Assembly: GCF_039614845.1 (NCBI RefSeq)
Contig: NZ_JBDIML010000001.1
Span: 620,001-684,000 of the forward strand
DNA from: Ornithinibacillus xuwenensis
GTDB taxonomy: Bacteria > Bacillota > Bacilli > Bacillales > Amphibacillaceae
Direction: 5' to 3'
DNA length: 64,000 nt
Under the pieces are notes generated by a model that was not told the origin of the DNA, ran no database searches, and saw nothing but the letters and a program-made list of their open reading frames with translations. Both the position numbers and the translations under genes were made by a program. Positions 8,286 through 17,225 of the stretch are shown here, one piece after another. The stretch's first letter is position 1, and every line of letters begins with the position of its first letter.

Positions 8286-9260
8286 TTAATCTAATACAAT
8301 ATTATATCGTCTTATAAAATCTTTTACGCGCGGAATACTCTTTTCAATAAAGCTTTGAGGCTCATCGCTGACTAGAAGAATGTAGTTCATAAAATTAACT
8401 CTTCTAGCTGTCATTAATAAATCCAAATCATAATCTGTAAACGAAGGTGGTGGACAAACCATTTCGTAGCCTTTTAAGAACAAGTTTTTTACTTCTTTGA
8501 GGTTAAAATCTTCTTCGTAATCATAGTAATATAGCATTATTGCAATATCATGAACTGGCAAACCAAGTAATGCATCCTCAAAATCCAGTATTCTTAATTC
8601 ATCTCGTAAAACCTTAATATTCCATGGATTTAGATCAGCATGAATTAATAGGAGCTGATTCTCATTTTCTTTATAATAATTCGACAAGGCTTCATCTAAA
8701 AATGGAATGATCTTATCCATTAAGTCAAAGTACTCCTGTGAAAGAATACTTTCATAATTTTCATTTCGGTAAACTGCTTCTTCACCAGCATAAAAAAATA
8801 CTTTGTTCCACTTTTTAGGTGAGATATTAGGAGGGATAGATACGCCTTTCATAGTTTGATGTAGTTTTGCTGTTAGTTCTCCCAACTTGATAAATAGACT
8901 TTCCGTTTCATTATTATGTAAGTCCTCTCCTTCTAGCCATGAAAATAAGGCAACGCGTCTTGGCTTCGAATGGTTAGGAGTTACAATTTGTTGAATGTAT
9001 TTTCCATCCTTTGCTTGGATCATAGTAGGAATCAATAAATCACTATTCTCCGTTAAATATTTTAGAAAAAACACTTCTACTAAATTATCATCTATTGAAC
9101 TAGACTCTTCTTGATACACTTTAAGTACATATAAATTTTGTTGATGATCCTCTACTTTGTAGAAGTCGTTTGTCTCCTCAATAAGGAACGATACAGATTT
9201 AACCTGCAAATCATATTTTTGTAATGCGATATCTACTAATTCGTTATCTTTGTTATTCAT
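8286..9260 (-). CDS. APH/homoserine-kinase-like phosphotransferase
   Basis: This protein of about 324 residues has the protein-kinase-like fold of the APH family. The catalytic loop is HADLNPWN and the metal-binding Asp lies in RILDFEDAL; an N-terminal lobe of about 100 residues precedes them. Substrates in the family include aminoglycosides, choline, homoserine and fructosamine, and this one cannot be assigned. The frame is open up to a TTG at 9290, but ATG 9260 with GGAAG eight bases upstream is the better start. Confidence 0.83.
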   Translation of the reverse strand: MNNKDNELVDIALQKYDLQVKSVSFLIEETNDFYKVEDHQQNLYVLKVYQEESSSIDDNLVEVFFLKYLTENSDLLIPTMIQAKDGKYIQQIVTPNHSKPRRVALFSWLEGEDLHNNETESLFIKLGELTAKLHQTMKGVSIPPNISPKKWNKVFFYAGEEAVYRNENYESILSQEYFDLMDKIIPFLDEALSNYYKENENQLLLIHADLNPWNIKVLRDELRILDFEDALLGLPVHDIAIMLYYYDYEEDFNLKEVKNLFLKGYEMVCPPPSFTDYDLDLLMTARRVNFMNYILLVSDEPQSFIEKSIPRVKDFIRRYNIVLD

Positions 9261-9290
9261 ACGAGTTTCTTCCACATCTATCAACCCCAA

Positions 9291-9629
9291 TTAACTTATT
9301 TTATTTCTTGCTAACAAAAGTACTGTCTTCTGAACTATTTCCAAACAAGAGGTAACTATATGTAGGTTTAGCTTGTGGTGTAATCCTTAGTGGTATTGTT
9401 CATGAATAGATGGAAATAGTAATTCGTGCATCTGTTCTTCCGCCACTTACGGTAGTATAATCTGAGGAAGAAAATTAAACAGTTATATTATTCTAACATA
9501 GATATTTAGAACTTATGTTAATAATGGAATTTTATGTTATCAACCAACTAAAGAGCTGCAATCAGTATTTTCTTGCTTATTTCTAATTCGTTAATTTATT
9601 TTCTGGTTAAATTTCCTTTTATTTTTCTA
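9291..9629. other. intergenic, no gene seen
   Basis: These are 339 AT-rich bases between the DinB-like gene and the phosphotransferase. No open frame with a ribosome site, terminator-quality hairpin or RNA gene was found. It probably holds only the phosphotransferase promoter. Confidence 0.5.
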
Positions 9630-10337
9630 TTAATCTAGCTTCTTTTGAAGTCTTTCTTTAATGCGGATACTTTTGTTTAAATGTAAGAAATTATGCCTTG
9701 TGGCAGGCATCAAGATTAATCCAGCAATATTCTTTTTACTCCAATAATCAGCCAACCACTTTGATTTTTCCATAACAGCATTTTCTTCAAATAATCGTCT
9801 AATCCTATCCGCATTAATCTTCATTATAAATTGACCTGGCTTCAATGAAGTGATGATTTCTCTTGTTCTCCTCCCAACTGCTGCTCTATAGGCTAATAAG
9901 GAATTAATATCAATATTTCTACTTAAATCGGCAATTTCCTCTTCCTGCATGTCATTTCCAGAATGAGTAAGCGGAACATTCATTTTCGTAAGCCAGTCTT
10001 CAGAAAATAATACTTGATTTCTATCTGACACTAAAACATTCATCGTCATATCTTCAATACGAGCTATATGCCATAAATGCCATGCAATTGAATTGTTGGT
10101 ATCAGGATTGGGTACTGGGTATTGTCTAAACAATCTTTCATGCAAGCCTTTAAGCAATTTATCCTCAAGTGTAGTGTAATTTGTTTGACTTATAGACGAA
10201 GCATGCAGTAATAAGTGATGGGATAGAAATAACTGAATAACTTCATTATGAGCTTCTGGTCTAACGAGTATTTGCTTTAATTTCTTATGATTATCATTCC
10301 AAGTTCTGCGTTCGTTCATATCCATTTCATAATTCAC
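9630..10337 (-). CDS. DinB-superfamily protein
   Basis: This 235-residue protein has the DinB four-helix metal-binding fold. The first conserved His lies in NSIAWHLWHIARIED near residue 90, and the distal His pair in ATRHNFLHLNKS. Relatives are metal-dependent thiol transferases, such as bacillithiol-dependent enzymes. At 235 residues it is longer than the usual 150-170 because of an N-terminal extension. The frame opens with GTG after AGGA; an ATG four codons in (10325) is an alternative. Confidence 0.75.
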   Translation of the reverse strand: MNYEMDMNERRTWNDNHKKLKQILVRPEAHNEVIQLFLSHHLLLHASSISQTNYTTLEDKLLKGLHERLFRQYPVPNPDTNNSIAWHLWHIARIEDMTMNVLVSDRNQVLFSEDWLTKMNVPLTHSGNDMQEEEIADLSRNIDINSLLAYRAAVGRRTREIITSLKPGQFIMKINADRIRRLFEENAVMEKSKWLADYWSKKNIAGLILMPATRHNFLHLNKSIRIKERLQKKLD

Positions 10338-10700
10338 TCCTATAAAATGTATTTCTATTAATCAAAGACCATTTATTTCTATGTTCTTTATTAGAAGTAG
10401 ATTAGCAATTACATTCTTAACGGTTAAAAAATTTTACTTCACTTTAGTAATATTATACCTATAATTTATACCCTACATATAGGGATTGCTGCTACTGGTA
10501 GTATTTTACTTTCATATTAATATAAATTTCCTTGAACTTTTGCAAAAGTTTGATGCGGTAATCATACTTTGTATGACAGAGCTTATAAGGAATTTGTCTA
10601 TTGTACCCTGGCTATAAAAAATGAGGGCTTTTACTACTAATGCTGAAATAGCAAGATTATCAAATGGGTTAATGTTTAAACTAGCAATATATCCGCTCCT
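10338..10700. other. intergenic, no gene seen
   Basis: These are 363 bases between ldh and the DinB-like gene, all AT-rich. A short plus-strand frame exists (ATG near 10620) but has no ribosome site. No convincing ldh terminator hairpin was found. It holds at most the DinB gene promoter. Confidence 0.45.
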
Positions 10701-11636
10701 TTAGATGAATTTGTTAGAATCCTGAATGTCTTTTAATGTTTGTACAGATTTAGCTAGCTTGCTCTTCTCCTCATCAGTTAATGTTAACTCAACAATACTC
10801 TTAACTCCAGATCTATCTATTACAGCTGGAATGCCAATATATACATCATGATATCCGTATTCACCTTCTAACAATGTCCCTACTGGTAATACAACATTTT
10901 CATTTCGTAAAATTGCTTTTGTTATTCTTACTAACCCCATTGCAATACCGTAATACGTAGCACCTTTTGCATTGATCACTTCATATGCTGCATCACGAAC
11001 ATGGAAAGCTATTTCTTCTTTTCGCTCATCTGATAATCTATTTGATATTGGTGTACCTGCGATATTTGCAGAACTCCAAACAGGTAATTGTGAGTCACCA
11101 TGTTCTCCAATAATATACCCATGAACACTTACCGCTGCAGTATCAAATTCCTCACCTAATAAATATTTGAATCTTGCAGAGTCCAATACGGTTCCAGAAC
11201 CGATTACTCTTTCTTTTGGTAAGCCAGAGAATTTCCAAGTTGCATAAGATAGTATATCGACAGGATTTGTTGCAACGATGAAAATACCATTAAATCCAGA
11301 ATCCATAATACGATTAACAATGGATTTGAAGATGTGAATATTCTTATTGACAAGATCTAGTCTTGTTTCTCCAGGTTTTTGTGCTGCGCCCGCACAAATC
11401 ACAACAAGTGCTGCATCCTTACAATCTTCAAATGAACCATAGCTAATTTTCATGGCAGTTGGTGCATAGGCAATACCATGGTTTAAATCCATTACGTCCC
11501 CTTTTGCTTTTTCTTCATTTAGATCTACAATTATTAAATCATCACATATACCTTGATTTAATAATGCATAGGAATAGCTTGAACCAACTGCTCCATTTCC
11601 CACTAATACAATTTTATTACCTAATGTTAAATTCAT
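10701..11636 (-). CDS. ldh: L-lactate dehydrogenase
   Basis: This 311-residue NAD-dependent enzyme interconverts pyruvate and L-lactate to regenerate NAD+ under oxygen limitation. The Rossmann motif is VGNGAVGSSYSYAL. The specificity loop AQKPGETRLDLV has Gln, as in lactate rather than malate dehydrogenases. The catalytic His is in GEHGDSQLPVWS, and DSARFKYLL carries the substrate-binding Arg. The ATG at 11636, eight bases after GGGGG, is preferred over the upstream TTG at 11651. Two Rex operators upstream indicate control by the NADH/NAD+ ratio. No lactate permease gene adjoins it. Confidence 0.96.
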   Translation of the reverse strand: MNLTLGNKIVLVGNGAVGSSYSYALLNQGICDDLIIVDLNEEKAKGDVMDLNHGIAYAPTAMKISYGSFEDCKDAALVVICAGAAQKPGETRLDLVNKNIHIFKSIVNRIMDSGFNGIFIVATNPVDILSYATWKFSGLPKERVIGSGTVLDSARFKYLLGEEFDTAAVSVHGYIIGEHGDSQLPVWSSANIAGTPISNRLSDERKEEIAFHVRDAAYEVINAKGATYYGIAMGLVRITKAILRNENVVLPVGTLLEGEYGYHDVYIGIPAVIDRSGVKSIVELTLTDEEKSKLAKSVQTLKDIQDSNKFI

Positions 11637-11667
11637 TACTGGAACCCCCAATAGCTGTAATCAGATT

Positions 11668-11685
11668 TTGTGAATAATTTCACAT
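11668..11685. promoter_or_regulatory. Rex operator 1 of ldh
   Basis: TTGTGAATAATTTCACAT matches the Rex consensus TTGTGAA-N4-TTCACAA in all but the last base. It lies 31 bases upstream of the ldh ATG, where a bound repressor would block initiation. Rex releases DNA when NADH rises. Confidence 0.88.
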
Positions 11686-11750
11686 ATTAATTTTAAAAAA
11701 TAACGTTTCAATATTACTAATTGTCTTACATTCTCTTATCGCATACCTTT

Positions 11751-11768
11751 ATGTGAATCATTTCACAA
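11751..11768. promoter_or_regulatory. Rex operator 2 of ldh
   Basis: ATGTGAATCATTTCACAA matches the Rex consensus except for the first base. Its centre is 83 bases, about eight helical turns, from that of the first operator, so both lie on the same DNA face and a loop between them is possible. Confidence 0.85.
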
Positions 11769-11858
11769 TTTAAAGATACTAGAGAATGTAATTAATTGCA
11801 ATACTATTTTCGTTTTTTTAGTAAATTAACGATGACTATCTCACAATAAGCTTAACCT

Positions 11859-12275
11859 TTAATCATTAGTTCTCTCAAAGAGATTATCTAAATAGTCAAT
11901 ATCAATACGTTGAAATTCATCTGTATAAAAGAACCCTTTATACCGTATTTTATTTTTACTATTTATTATTATTTCTTTATACACTTCACTGTTTTCATTG
12001 TAAATTTCTAATCTGAATCTATAGCCTAAGTACCCTATACTTGGTTTTCCTTTCTGAAATTTAATTTCGTTAAGGTTAGAAATAATATGTTGCTTCTGTG
12101 TATCATCTGTAATGGTAACGGATTCACCACGATTACCATCAAAAATTTCTATCTTCGTAACCTCCGACGACTTAATGGTAATTATGTTCTTAGGTATATA
12201 GGTAGTCGCATATAACCCAGCAAAAATAAAAACTAGTGTGAAACATATTATCAGTATCTTTTTTCTTTTACGCAA
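11859..12275 (-). CDS. membrane-anchored protein of unknown function
   Basis: This protein of about 138 residues has an N-terminal basic patch (RKRKK) and one hydrophobic anchor, then an exported domain of about 100 residues. No family was recognised. The frame is open to an ATG at 12308, but GAGGAG seven bases before TTG 12275 marks the likely start. It is divergent from the CBO0543-like gene. Confidence 0.6.
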   Translation of the reverse strand: MRKRKKILIICFTLVFIFAGLYATTYIPKNIITIKSSEVTKIEIFDGNRGESVTITDDTQKQHIISNLNEIKFQKGKPSIGYLGYRFRLEIYNENSEVYKEIIINSKNKIRYKGFFYTDEFQRIDIDYLDNLFERTND

Positions 12276-12428
12276 TTGACATCTCCTCATTTCAGACCCT
12301 ATGGCCACATCGTTATATATTTATTTCAATCATTAAAAGTAAACATGTATTCATCTGGTTATCTAATTCTAATAAAGCCTCCACATAAAACAGATAAAAA
12401 TATACAAAATAAGGAGGAGGTGGTTAAT

Positions 12429-12923
12429 ATGAAAAAAAAGAGCTATGGTCCTTATAAATTATTAATACTAACTACGGTAGCTGGAATATTATTATTACCG
12501 TTTGCAATTGTAAAACGGTCATTTAAAGATTGGGTAATTGTATATTTGGTTAGTGCTATCGGTAACTATGGAGCTGATAAATATCTAGTAAGCAAAGGAT
12601 ATATTAAATATAAAATGAAGCCATTTAAACGGTTAAAGATTCATTTGCCTTTTGACTACATACATTATCCGTTAATGCTGCTCTACTATAATCAATGGAC
12701 TCTAAACAGTAAACCACTTGGAATACTATTTAAGCTTTTTCCTTTCGTCATCCCACAAATACTGATTGAAACACTAGTGGAAAAAAATACAAAGCTAATA
12801 ACTTGGCGAAAGGGATGGACCTGGTACCACTCATTAATCAGTGTTATCATAAAACTTTTGTTATGTCGATCAATCATCGCTAGTATTCGTATCATTAATA
12901 AAGGTAAGATTTCTGTAAAGTAG
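12429..12923 (+). CDS. CBO0543-family integral membrane protein
   Basis: This 164-residue protein has about four hydrophobic helices. It shares the sequence style of the CBO0543 membrane family of spore-formers: a PFDYIHYPLMLLYYNQW segment, a VIPQILIETLVEK segment and a W-R-KGWTWYHS motif. The function is unknown. The start ATG is set by AAGGAGGAGG upstream; the longer open frame starting at 12276 has no ribosome site. Confidence 0.7.
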   Translation: MKKKSYGPYKLLILTTVAGILLLPFAIVKRSFKDWVIVYLVSAIGNYGADKYLVSKGYIKYKMKPFKRLKIHLPFDYIHYPLMLLYYNQWTLNSKPLGILFKLFPFVIPQILIETLVEKNTKLITWRKGWTWYHSLISVIIKLLLCRSIIASIRIINKGKISVK

Positions 12924-13009
12924 TACTTAAAATTGTTTTACGGGTTCTCCACGCAATTTTTACAATTTGCTATTGTGCTTTTTGCAACCTAACGAACTGC
13001 GTGGAGAGT

Positions 13010-13672
13010 TTATAGTTCGCCTTTGAATTTCTTATTAAATTCTTTTATCCAGTTCATATCAATTTCTCCATTAACTACTTGATAAAAATCTTCACCTACT
13101 ATAATCTCTTTCTCATTTAAAACCCTTACGATTGTTGGATTTGTAATATCATGATAAATAGTAAAGCTAAAGCTATCTCTCCCTAGTATTTCATCCGTGT
13201 TAACCCGTTTAACATCATATCTCCCTAGGAAATTCAGTAGTTCCTCAACTGTTTGACCCTCATTGGTAATCCATTCATATGCTTCATTCTCGGATACTTG
13301 ATTATGATTTTCAGTAAATCCTAGAAAGTCAAAGTCTATTGCTGTATATCTGATCACATCTTCCAAATTCTTTTCACTATAGTAGCTTATACTATGTATA
13401 CACAAATAAATCAAAACAATGGTGAGTAGTGTAATGATAAAGGTTCTAAAATTGTTATGATGTTTCAGCCCCTTCATTAGTAAATATTTTGTTAGTTTAT
13501 CAGATAAAATTGCAGTTAACGGAATAATTACTATGAAATAAAGTAATAGTGTTAGTATAGAGCTGAAGCTACTCCATGGTATAAAATAGTTGAAAATAAA
13601 CGAATAAATAGACGAATTTATCACGAGCAGTATCATAATAAATATCCAAAATAAAACCGTTCGTTTTTCCAT
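13010..13672 (-). CDS. membrane protein of unknown function
   Basis: This 220-residue protein has three hydrophobic helices in its first 100 residues (about 7-30, 38-60 and 77-97) and then a soluble domain of about 120 residues. The soluble domain is rich in acidic and aromatic residues. No family was recognised. It is convergent with the CBO0543-like gene; a 10-bp inverted repeat (12946-12955 with 12998-13007) separates them. Confidence 0.6.
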   Translation of the reverse strand: MEKRTVLFWIFIMILLVINSSIYSFIFNYFIPWSSFSSILTLLLYFIVIIPLTAILSDKLTKYLLMKGLKHHNNFRTFIITLLTIVLIYLCIHSISYYSEKNLEDVIRYTAIDFDFLGFTENHNQVSENEAYEWITNEGQTVEELLNFLGRYDVKRVNTDEILGRDSFSFTIYHDITNPTIVRVLNEKEIIVGEDFYQVVNGEIDMNWIKEFNKKFKGEL

Positions 13673-13780
13673 CTTTCCTCCTTTATTTCATCGCTCTCTC
13701 TAACATTTTCATATCCGAAACGTTAAAAGAGACGTGTCAATCCTAAGAACCCTCAAATGTGTTTGTATATTTTAAATAAT

Positions 13781-13811
13781 TTGACAAATGAACCTGTGAA
13801 GAGTGTATAAT
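13781..13811 (+). promoter_or_regulatory. sigma-A promoter of the 65-residue membrane protein
   Basis: The -35 TTGACA (13781-13786) and the -10 TATAAT (13806-13811) are both perfect hexamers. The -10 is preceded by TG. The spacer is 19 bases, longer than the ideal 17. The start codon lies 22 bases downstream. Confidence 0.65.
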
Positions 13812-13833
13812 AAATGCATAGGAGGTTTTATGT

Positions 13834-14031
13834 ATGCAAGTTTGGATGCTCATACTAATTAACTTCGGGATATTATTAATAGTAGCGATTACCTTCGATT
13901 ATATTGCCAAAAAGAAGAAGCGTTACTTTGACCCAGAACAAGGCATTAAATCCACAAGTCAATCAGAACAAATCTATAAAGAACAGCACCTAAAACAAAC
14001 AATAAACGATATTAATGACCCAAATTTATAA
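13834..14031 (+). CDS. small single-pass membrane protein
   Basis: This 65-residue protein has one hydrophobic helix (residues 3-23), then KKKKR and a polar, Gln-rich cytoplasmic tail. No family was recognised. It has its own promoter with consensus hexamers, an AGGAGG site and a terminator, so it is a genuine stand-alone gene. Confidence 0.72.
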   Translation: MQVWMLILINFGILLIVAITFDYIAKKKKRYFDPEQGIKSTSQSEQIYKEQHLKQTINDINDPNL

Positions 14032-14061
14032 ACAATGCATGTATCAATGCATTGTTTTTTT
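14032..14061 (+). terminator. Rho-independent terminator
   Basis: A perfect 9-bp stem, ACAATGCAT / ATGCATTGT, with a 6-base loop is followed by seven T. It directly follows the 65-residue gene. Confidence 0.88.
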
Positions 14062-14216
14062 GTACTTCCTGTCTAATAATATCGACTAATCGTATTTCAG
14101 CTGATTATTGGCCTTTTGCTATTTTTTTCAGTTCCCTTGAACATCCTGAAAGCCTCTATTAACATTCCAAGTTCTCCTTCTTCTAAAAGCATATTAAATC
14201 TTCAAAGCCATCTTTA

Positions 14217-14627
14217 TTACTTTTTTAATACATCCAAAACGACATAACCAAATATGATACCGGCTATCGTCGTAATTGTTGGACTGCCAATTAGGATAAT
14301 TTCTGGAATAAGCATACCCTCTTGCCCCAGTGGTGTGTAAGGTAATATAGACATGATAACAATATAGAAGGAAGGTAATCCTACAACTGCGAACTTGATC
14401 CAATCAAATGTCCACGGGTTTTTCTCAATAATTTCTATTATCAATTTAGGCAACCTTAACAATATGCCGATTACAACTGGGAATATAGCTAGGAACAAAA
14501 TGGAAGGAAGTAAATGAAAATCCATTGTTCCTTCGATTCTTAATTTATTTTGATACTGAATTCCCCAGTATATGATACCCCCAATAGTTACTGTGCAGAC
14601 CAAATAGCCTAAGAAACGTATAATAAT
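14217..14627 (-). CDS. multi-pass membrane protein, possible AUU start
   Basis: This protein of about 136 residues has four hydrophobic helices and no recognised family. The only conventional start is TTG 14603, which has no useful ribosome site. GGAGGG at 14634-14639 lies six bases before ATT 14627 and nine before ATT 14624. Starting there restores a hydrophobic N-terminus (IIRFLGYLVCTVTIGG). An AUU start is therefore the best reading; the exact residue is uncertain. Confidence 0.55.
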   Translation of the reverse strand: MIIRFLGYLVCTVTIGGIIYWGIQYQNKLRIEGTMDFHLLPSILFLAIFPVVIGILLRLPKLIIEIIEKNPWTFDWIKFAVVGLPSFYIVIMSILPYTPLGQEGMLIPEIILIGSPTITTIAGIIFGYVVLDVLKK

Positions 14628-14699
14628 CTGTATCCCTCCTGAGAAAAAATTGTTATGATGTGTTCCGACTTAACCATTTAAAGATATTGTTGTCTGTAC

Positions 14700-15155
14700 T
14701 TACCCTTTTACACCATTTTTTGGGTCCCATGAATCATGTAATTTCCTAATGTAAATAATTTGACCGGTATGATATGTCGTATGAATTGTAAGGTGTGCTA
14801 GTTCGATTGCTTTACTATCAGATTCAGTTAGATCAGACTGCTCAACTACACGCTTCCATTCATTCATAATATGGGTTATTCGTTTAACGGTTTCAGACCA
14901 TGATAATGCACCTTTGTTTTCAAAGGTATTTGTTTCAGCAGAACTTTCATTCTTCATTCCTTTAAACCAATTTAAGTAGCGCTCATTATAAAATATTAAG
15001 TGATTTACGATTTCGAAAATCGAGTTAGAAGTACCGTTTGGTTTCCAACTTGCTTGTTCTTTACTAACACCATCAATTGCGTTTAGCAAGGAAACAAACC
15101 ACGTATTTTCGTGACAAGCATCTAACTGTGCTAACAAAATTTCTTTACTATTCAC
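14700..15155 (-). CDS. DinB-family protein
   Basis: This 151-residue protein has the standard DinB length. Its metal-site histidines lie in FEIVNHLIFYNERYLNW and HLTIHTTYHTGQIIYIRK; the HTxYHxGQI pattern is diagnostic of the family. It starts at GTG with GGGAG eight bases upstream. It is probably a metal-dependent thiol transferase or hydrolase of unknown substrate. It is not closely similar to the other DinB-like gene in the window. Confidence 0.85.
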   Translation of the reverse strand: MNSKEILLAQLDACHENTWFVSLLNAIDGVSKEQASWKPNGTSNSIFEIVNHLIFYNERYLNWFKGMKNESSAETNTFENKGALSWSETVKRITHIMNEWKRVVEQSDLTESDSKAIELAHLTIHTTYHTGQIIYIRKLHDSWDPKNGVKG

Positions 15156-15267
15156 GATTTCAACTCCCTTTGATGAGATAATAATTATAAGGAAAAACTT
15201 TGTTGCAGGATAACCCTTACGCTTTCATTACGGATAGACATTACTGCTAAAGATATGGTAAACGTGT

Positions 15268-15651
15268 TTAACTAAAACATGAGCATACCATTAAGATATT
15301 CCCATCTGGATCCTTGAAACTAAAGTCTGATAGATCAGGATACGTTTGAATCTCTGTAACTATTTCTCCACCTAGTTCTTTCACATGTTCGTATGCAGCA
15401 TTAATATTGCTCGTGCTAAGATTAAACAACGGTTGATTGGATGGTACCAGTTTACACGAATCATCCAGACTATGATCATCAAGCGTTAATCCTGGTCTCC
15501 CTTCCCCCATATTAAAAGTATAAATGGGGCTTATTATTTCAGTCTCAGATACTTCAAACCCAAATAATTGGCTGTACCATTTTACAGACTTCTTTAGGTT
15601 AGTAACATGAATAAAAATTGTGTCTACTCTCTTCTCGATTGCTATTGTCAT
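15268..15651 (-). CDS. VOC-superfamily (glyoxalase/bleomycin-resistance fold) protein
   Basis: This 127-residue protein has paired beta-alpha-beta-beta-beta modules. The first begins VDTIFIHVTNLKKSVKWYSQLFG, and the second ends FSFKDPDGNILMV. Metal-ligand positions are partly kept (His in IFIHV, Asp/Glu in the second half). The substrate is unknown; members include dioxygenases, glyoxalases and drug-binding proteins. GGAG precedes the ATG. Confidence 0.85.
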   Translation of the reverse strand: MTIAIEKRVDTIFIHVTNLKKSVKWYSQLFGFEVSETEIISPIYTFNMGEGRPGLTLDDHSLDDSCKLVPSNQPLFNLSTSNINAAYEHVKELGGEIVTEIQTYPDLSDFSFKDPDGNILMVCSCFS

Positions 15652-15677
15652 ACAAACTCACTCCATTTTAATAAAGG

Positions 15678-16193
15678 TTATATATATAATTGTGTTTTTC
15701 TATATACGCTAATGTTTTCGTTCCCCCAAGTAGAAATCAATTTTTCTAATGTTACAATTTGCCATGGATTTATAAACGACTGGCCATCTTTATTAAAGAA
15801 GTATCCATCTCCCAAATAGAAAGTGGCGTGAAGTAATGCATTCTCTTCGCCCTTCCATACCAATACGTCTTTTGGATTCAAACTGCGAATAGAACTAGAA
15901 TCTAAAGCATCGTAATGATAATTTACTAGCCCGTGAAAAAAGCTATCTTGCGTAACCCATTTTGTAATAATCCAGTTTATCTGAACATCACTCTCTGATA
16001 GTGCTGCAAGTGTAGAAGCTAAACAATTTGCACCATTAGCATTCCAAAAAGTATTAAAATAGGAAGCTAAATGAGGATAAATTTTCTTTAACTCAATCAT
16101 TTTTTGATTACTTAATTCAATTTCATCAAGGTATATTTTTGTTATCTCCATTAGCAATTCACATTTAAGATATGTTGGTAAAATTAGCCACAA
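15678..16193 (-). CDS. putative NlpC/P60-like cysteine hydrolase
   Basis: This protein of up to 171 residues (157 if it starts at the internal ATG) resembles papain-fold peptidases of the NlpC/P60 type. It has NANGANCLASTLAAL with the candidate nucleophile Cys, then KDVLVWKGEENALLHATFYLGDGYFFNKDG with the candidate His. There is no signal peptide. Similar short proteins occur as orphans in bacilli. The assignment rests on the Cys/His layout alone, and the start is uncertain. Confidence 0.45.
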   Translation of the reverse strand: MWLILPTYLKCELLMEITKIYLDEIELSNQKMIELKKIYPHLASYFNTFWNANGANCLASTLAALSESDVQINWIITKWVTQDSFFHGLVNYHYDALDSSSIRSLNPKDVLVWKGEENALLHATFYLGDGYFFNKDGQSFINPWQIVTLEKLISTWGNENISVYRKTQLYI

Positions 16194-16253
16194 TGAATAT
16201 TGTAGTACTATAAATCTATTAGACTCAATTGAAAATGAATAGAATTCTAATGA

Positions 16254-16651
16254 CTATAGTACATCATTAATTTGTTCGGATTCCATTCTATCTATAATCG
16301 ATTGAAGAATATCCCATTTATAAACTAAACGCTGTTAACTGTTTTTTGTATTTCAAAAATCTCTCTGCGCATCTTTTCATTTAACGTTAAAATATGATTA
16401 GGAGGTAGAATGCACACCATGGTAACATCTTTTGTTATCTGCCATTGCCGATAACTATTTACAGTGTCAAACTCATTAAAATAAGGATTTTGATAAAAAT
16501 TATCTGCTGGCATAACCAATGCGTTAGATCCAAATGCATCTATTAGTGATTTATTCTCTTCTGTAAAGAAATACAAGTCATACTTAGGAACTGCTTTTTG
16601 AATCCAATCATTCAAAATATCTCTGTTAATGGAAACCCCTTTTATTTCCAT
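16254..16651 (-). pseudogene. conserved hypothetical protein, probably frameshifted near its C-terminus
   Basis: The open frame from ATG 16651 (AAGGAG upstream) runs 108 residues and stops at 16325. A second minus-strand frame that enters as RLVYKWDILQSIIDRMESEQ and stops at 16254 continues smoothly if one base is added near 16335. This gives about 132 residues. No family was recognised. If the first stop is real, the protein simply ends after KTVNSV. Confidence 0.45.
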
Positions 16652-16687
16652 ATTCATTCTCCTTACATTCTGAATACGTTATTCTCA

Positions 16688-16933
16688 CTATCTTTTATTC
16701 TTAAATTTAATCTCATTTCCACGTTTGAAGTTCCCCGTTACTTTTGCCAATAGTAATTGAATGGATTTATCATTCTGAGCAGAGCTAATCCTCCGAAGAA
16801 GCCTTTCTGCTTCTTTTCCTTTTAGGATTTTCACTTGTTTTCCATGATAGTCTATGAAAACCGTATTATCCTTATTAACTCGATAGCTAAAAGGAGCATC
16901 TTCCAAACGATTCCTTTTGTTAATATTATCCAA
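16688..16933 (-). CDS. small conserved hypothetical protein
   Basis: This 81-residue basic, soluble protein has the composition of a small conserved bacillar protein. A beta-rich first half contains TVFIDYHGKQVKIL, and a helical second half contains GKEAERLLRRI. It starts at TTG with GGGGG upstream. No function can be assigned. A nucleic-acid-binding role would fit its net charge (inference). Confidence 0.65.
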   Translation of the reverse strand: MDNINKRNRLEDAPFSYRVNKDNTVFIDYHGKQVKILKGKEAERLLRRISSAQNDKSIQLLLAKVTGNFKRGNEIKFKNKR

Positions 16934-17225
16934 TACATTTCCCCCATCTCATTTCTTTCAACTTAATTAAGCGTTTTTCACAAGAAGAAGTTAGTAATTG
17001 GGATTATTTTCTAATATATATAATGTTAACATAATTTAGATAAATTGGATTACTAATTTCCTTCTTTAGTAAAAAAGACCGATATCTATTTATTATTCTT
17101 GTTGTGACTAGGTAATGGGGTATGAAAACGCATGAACTAGAGGTTTGGGGCTAAATATTTAATTGGTGGTCAAAGAAGTTGAGGATTTCCAATCTTTGGA
17201 TGTGCTATGGATAAAAGTTGAAGGT

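Noticed and set aside
10338..10700. Plus-strand 27-codon frame near 10620
   Set aside because: No ribosome site, no hydrophobic or domain signature and no terminator; not supported as a gene.
12946..13007. 10-bp inverted repeat as a terminator between convergent genes
   Set aside because: The loop is about 42 bases and neither side has a T tract, so it is too weak to call a terminator.
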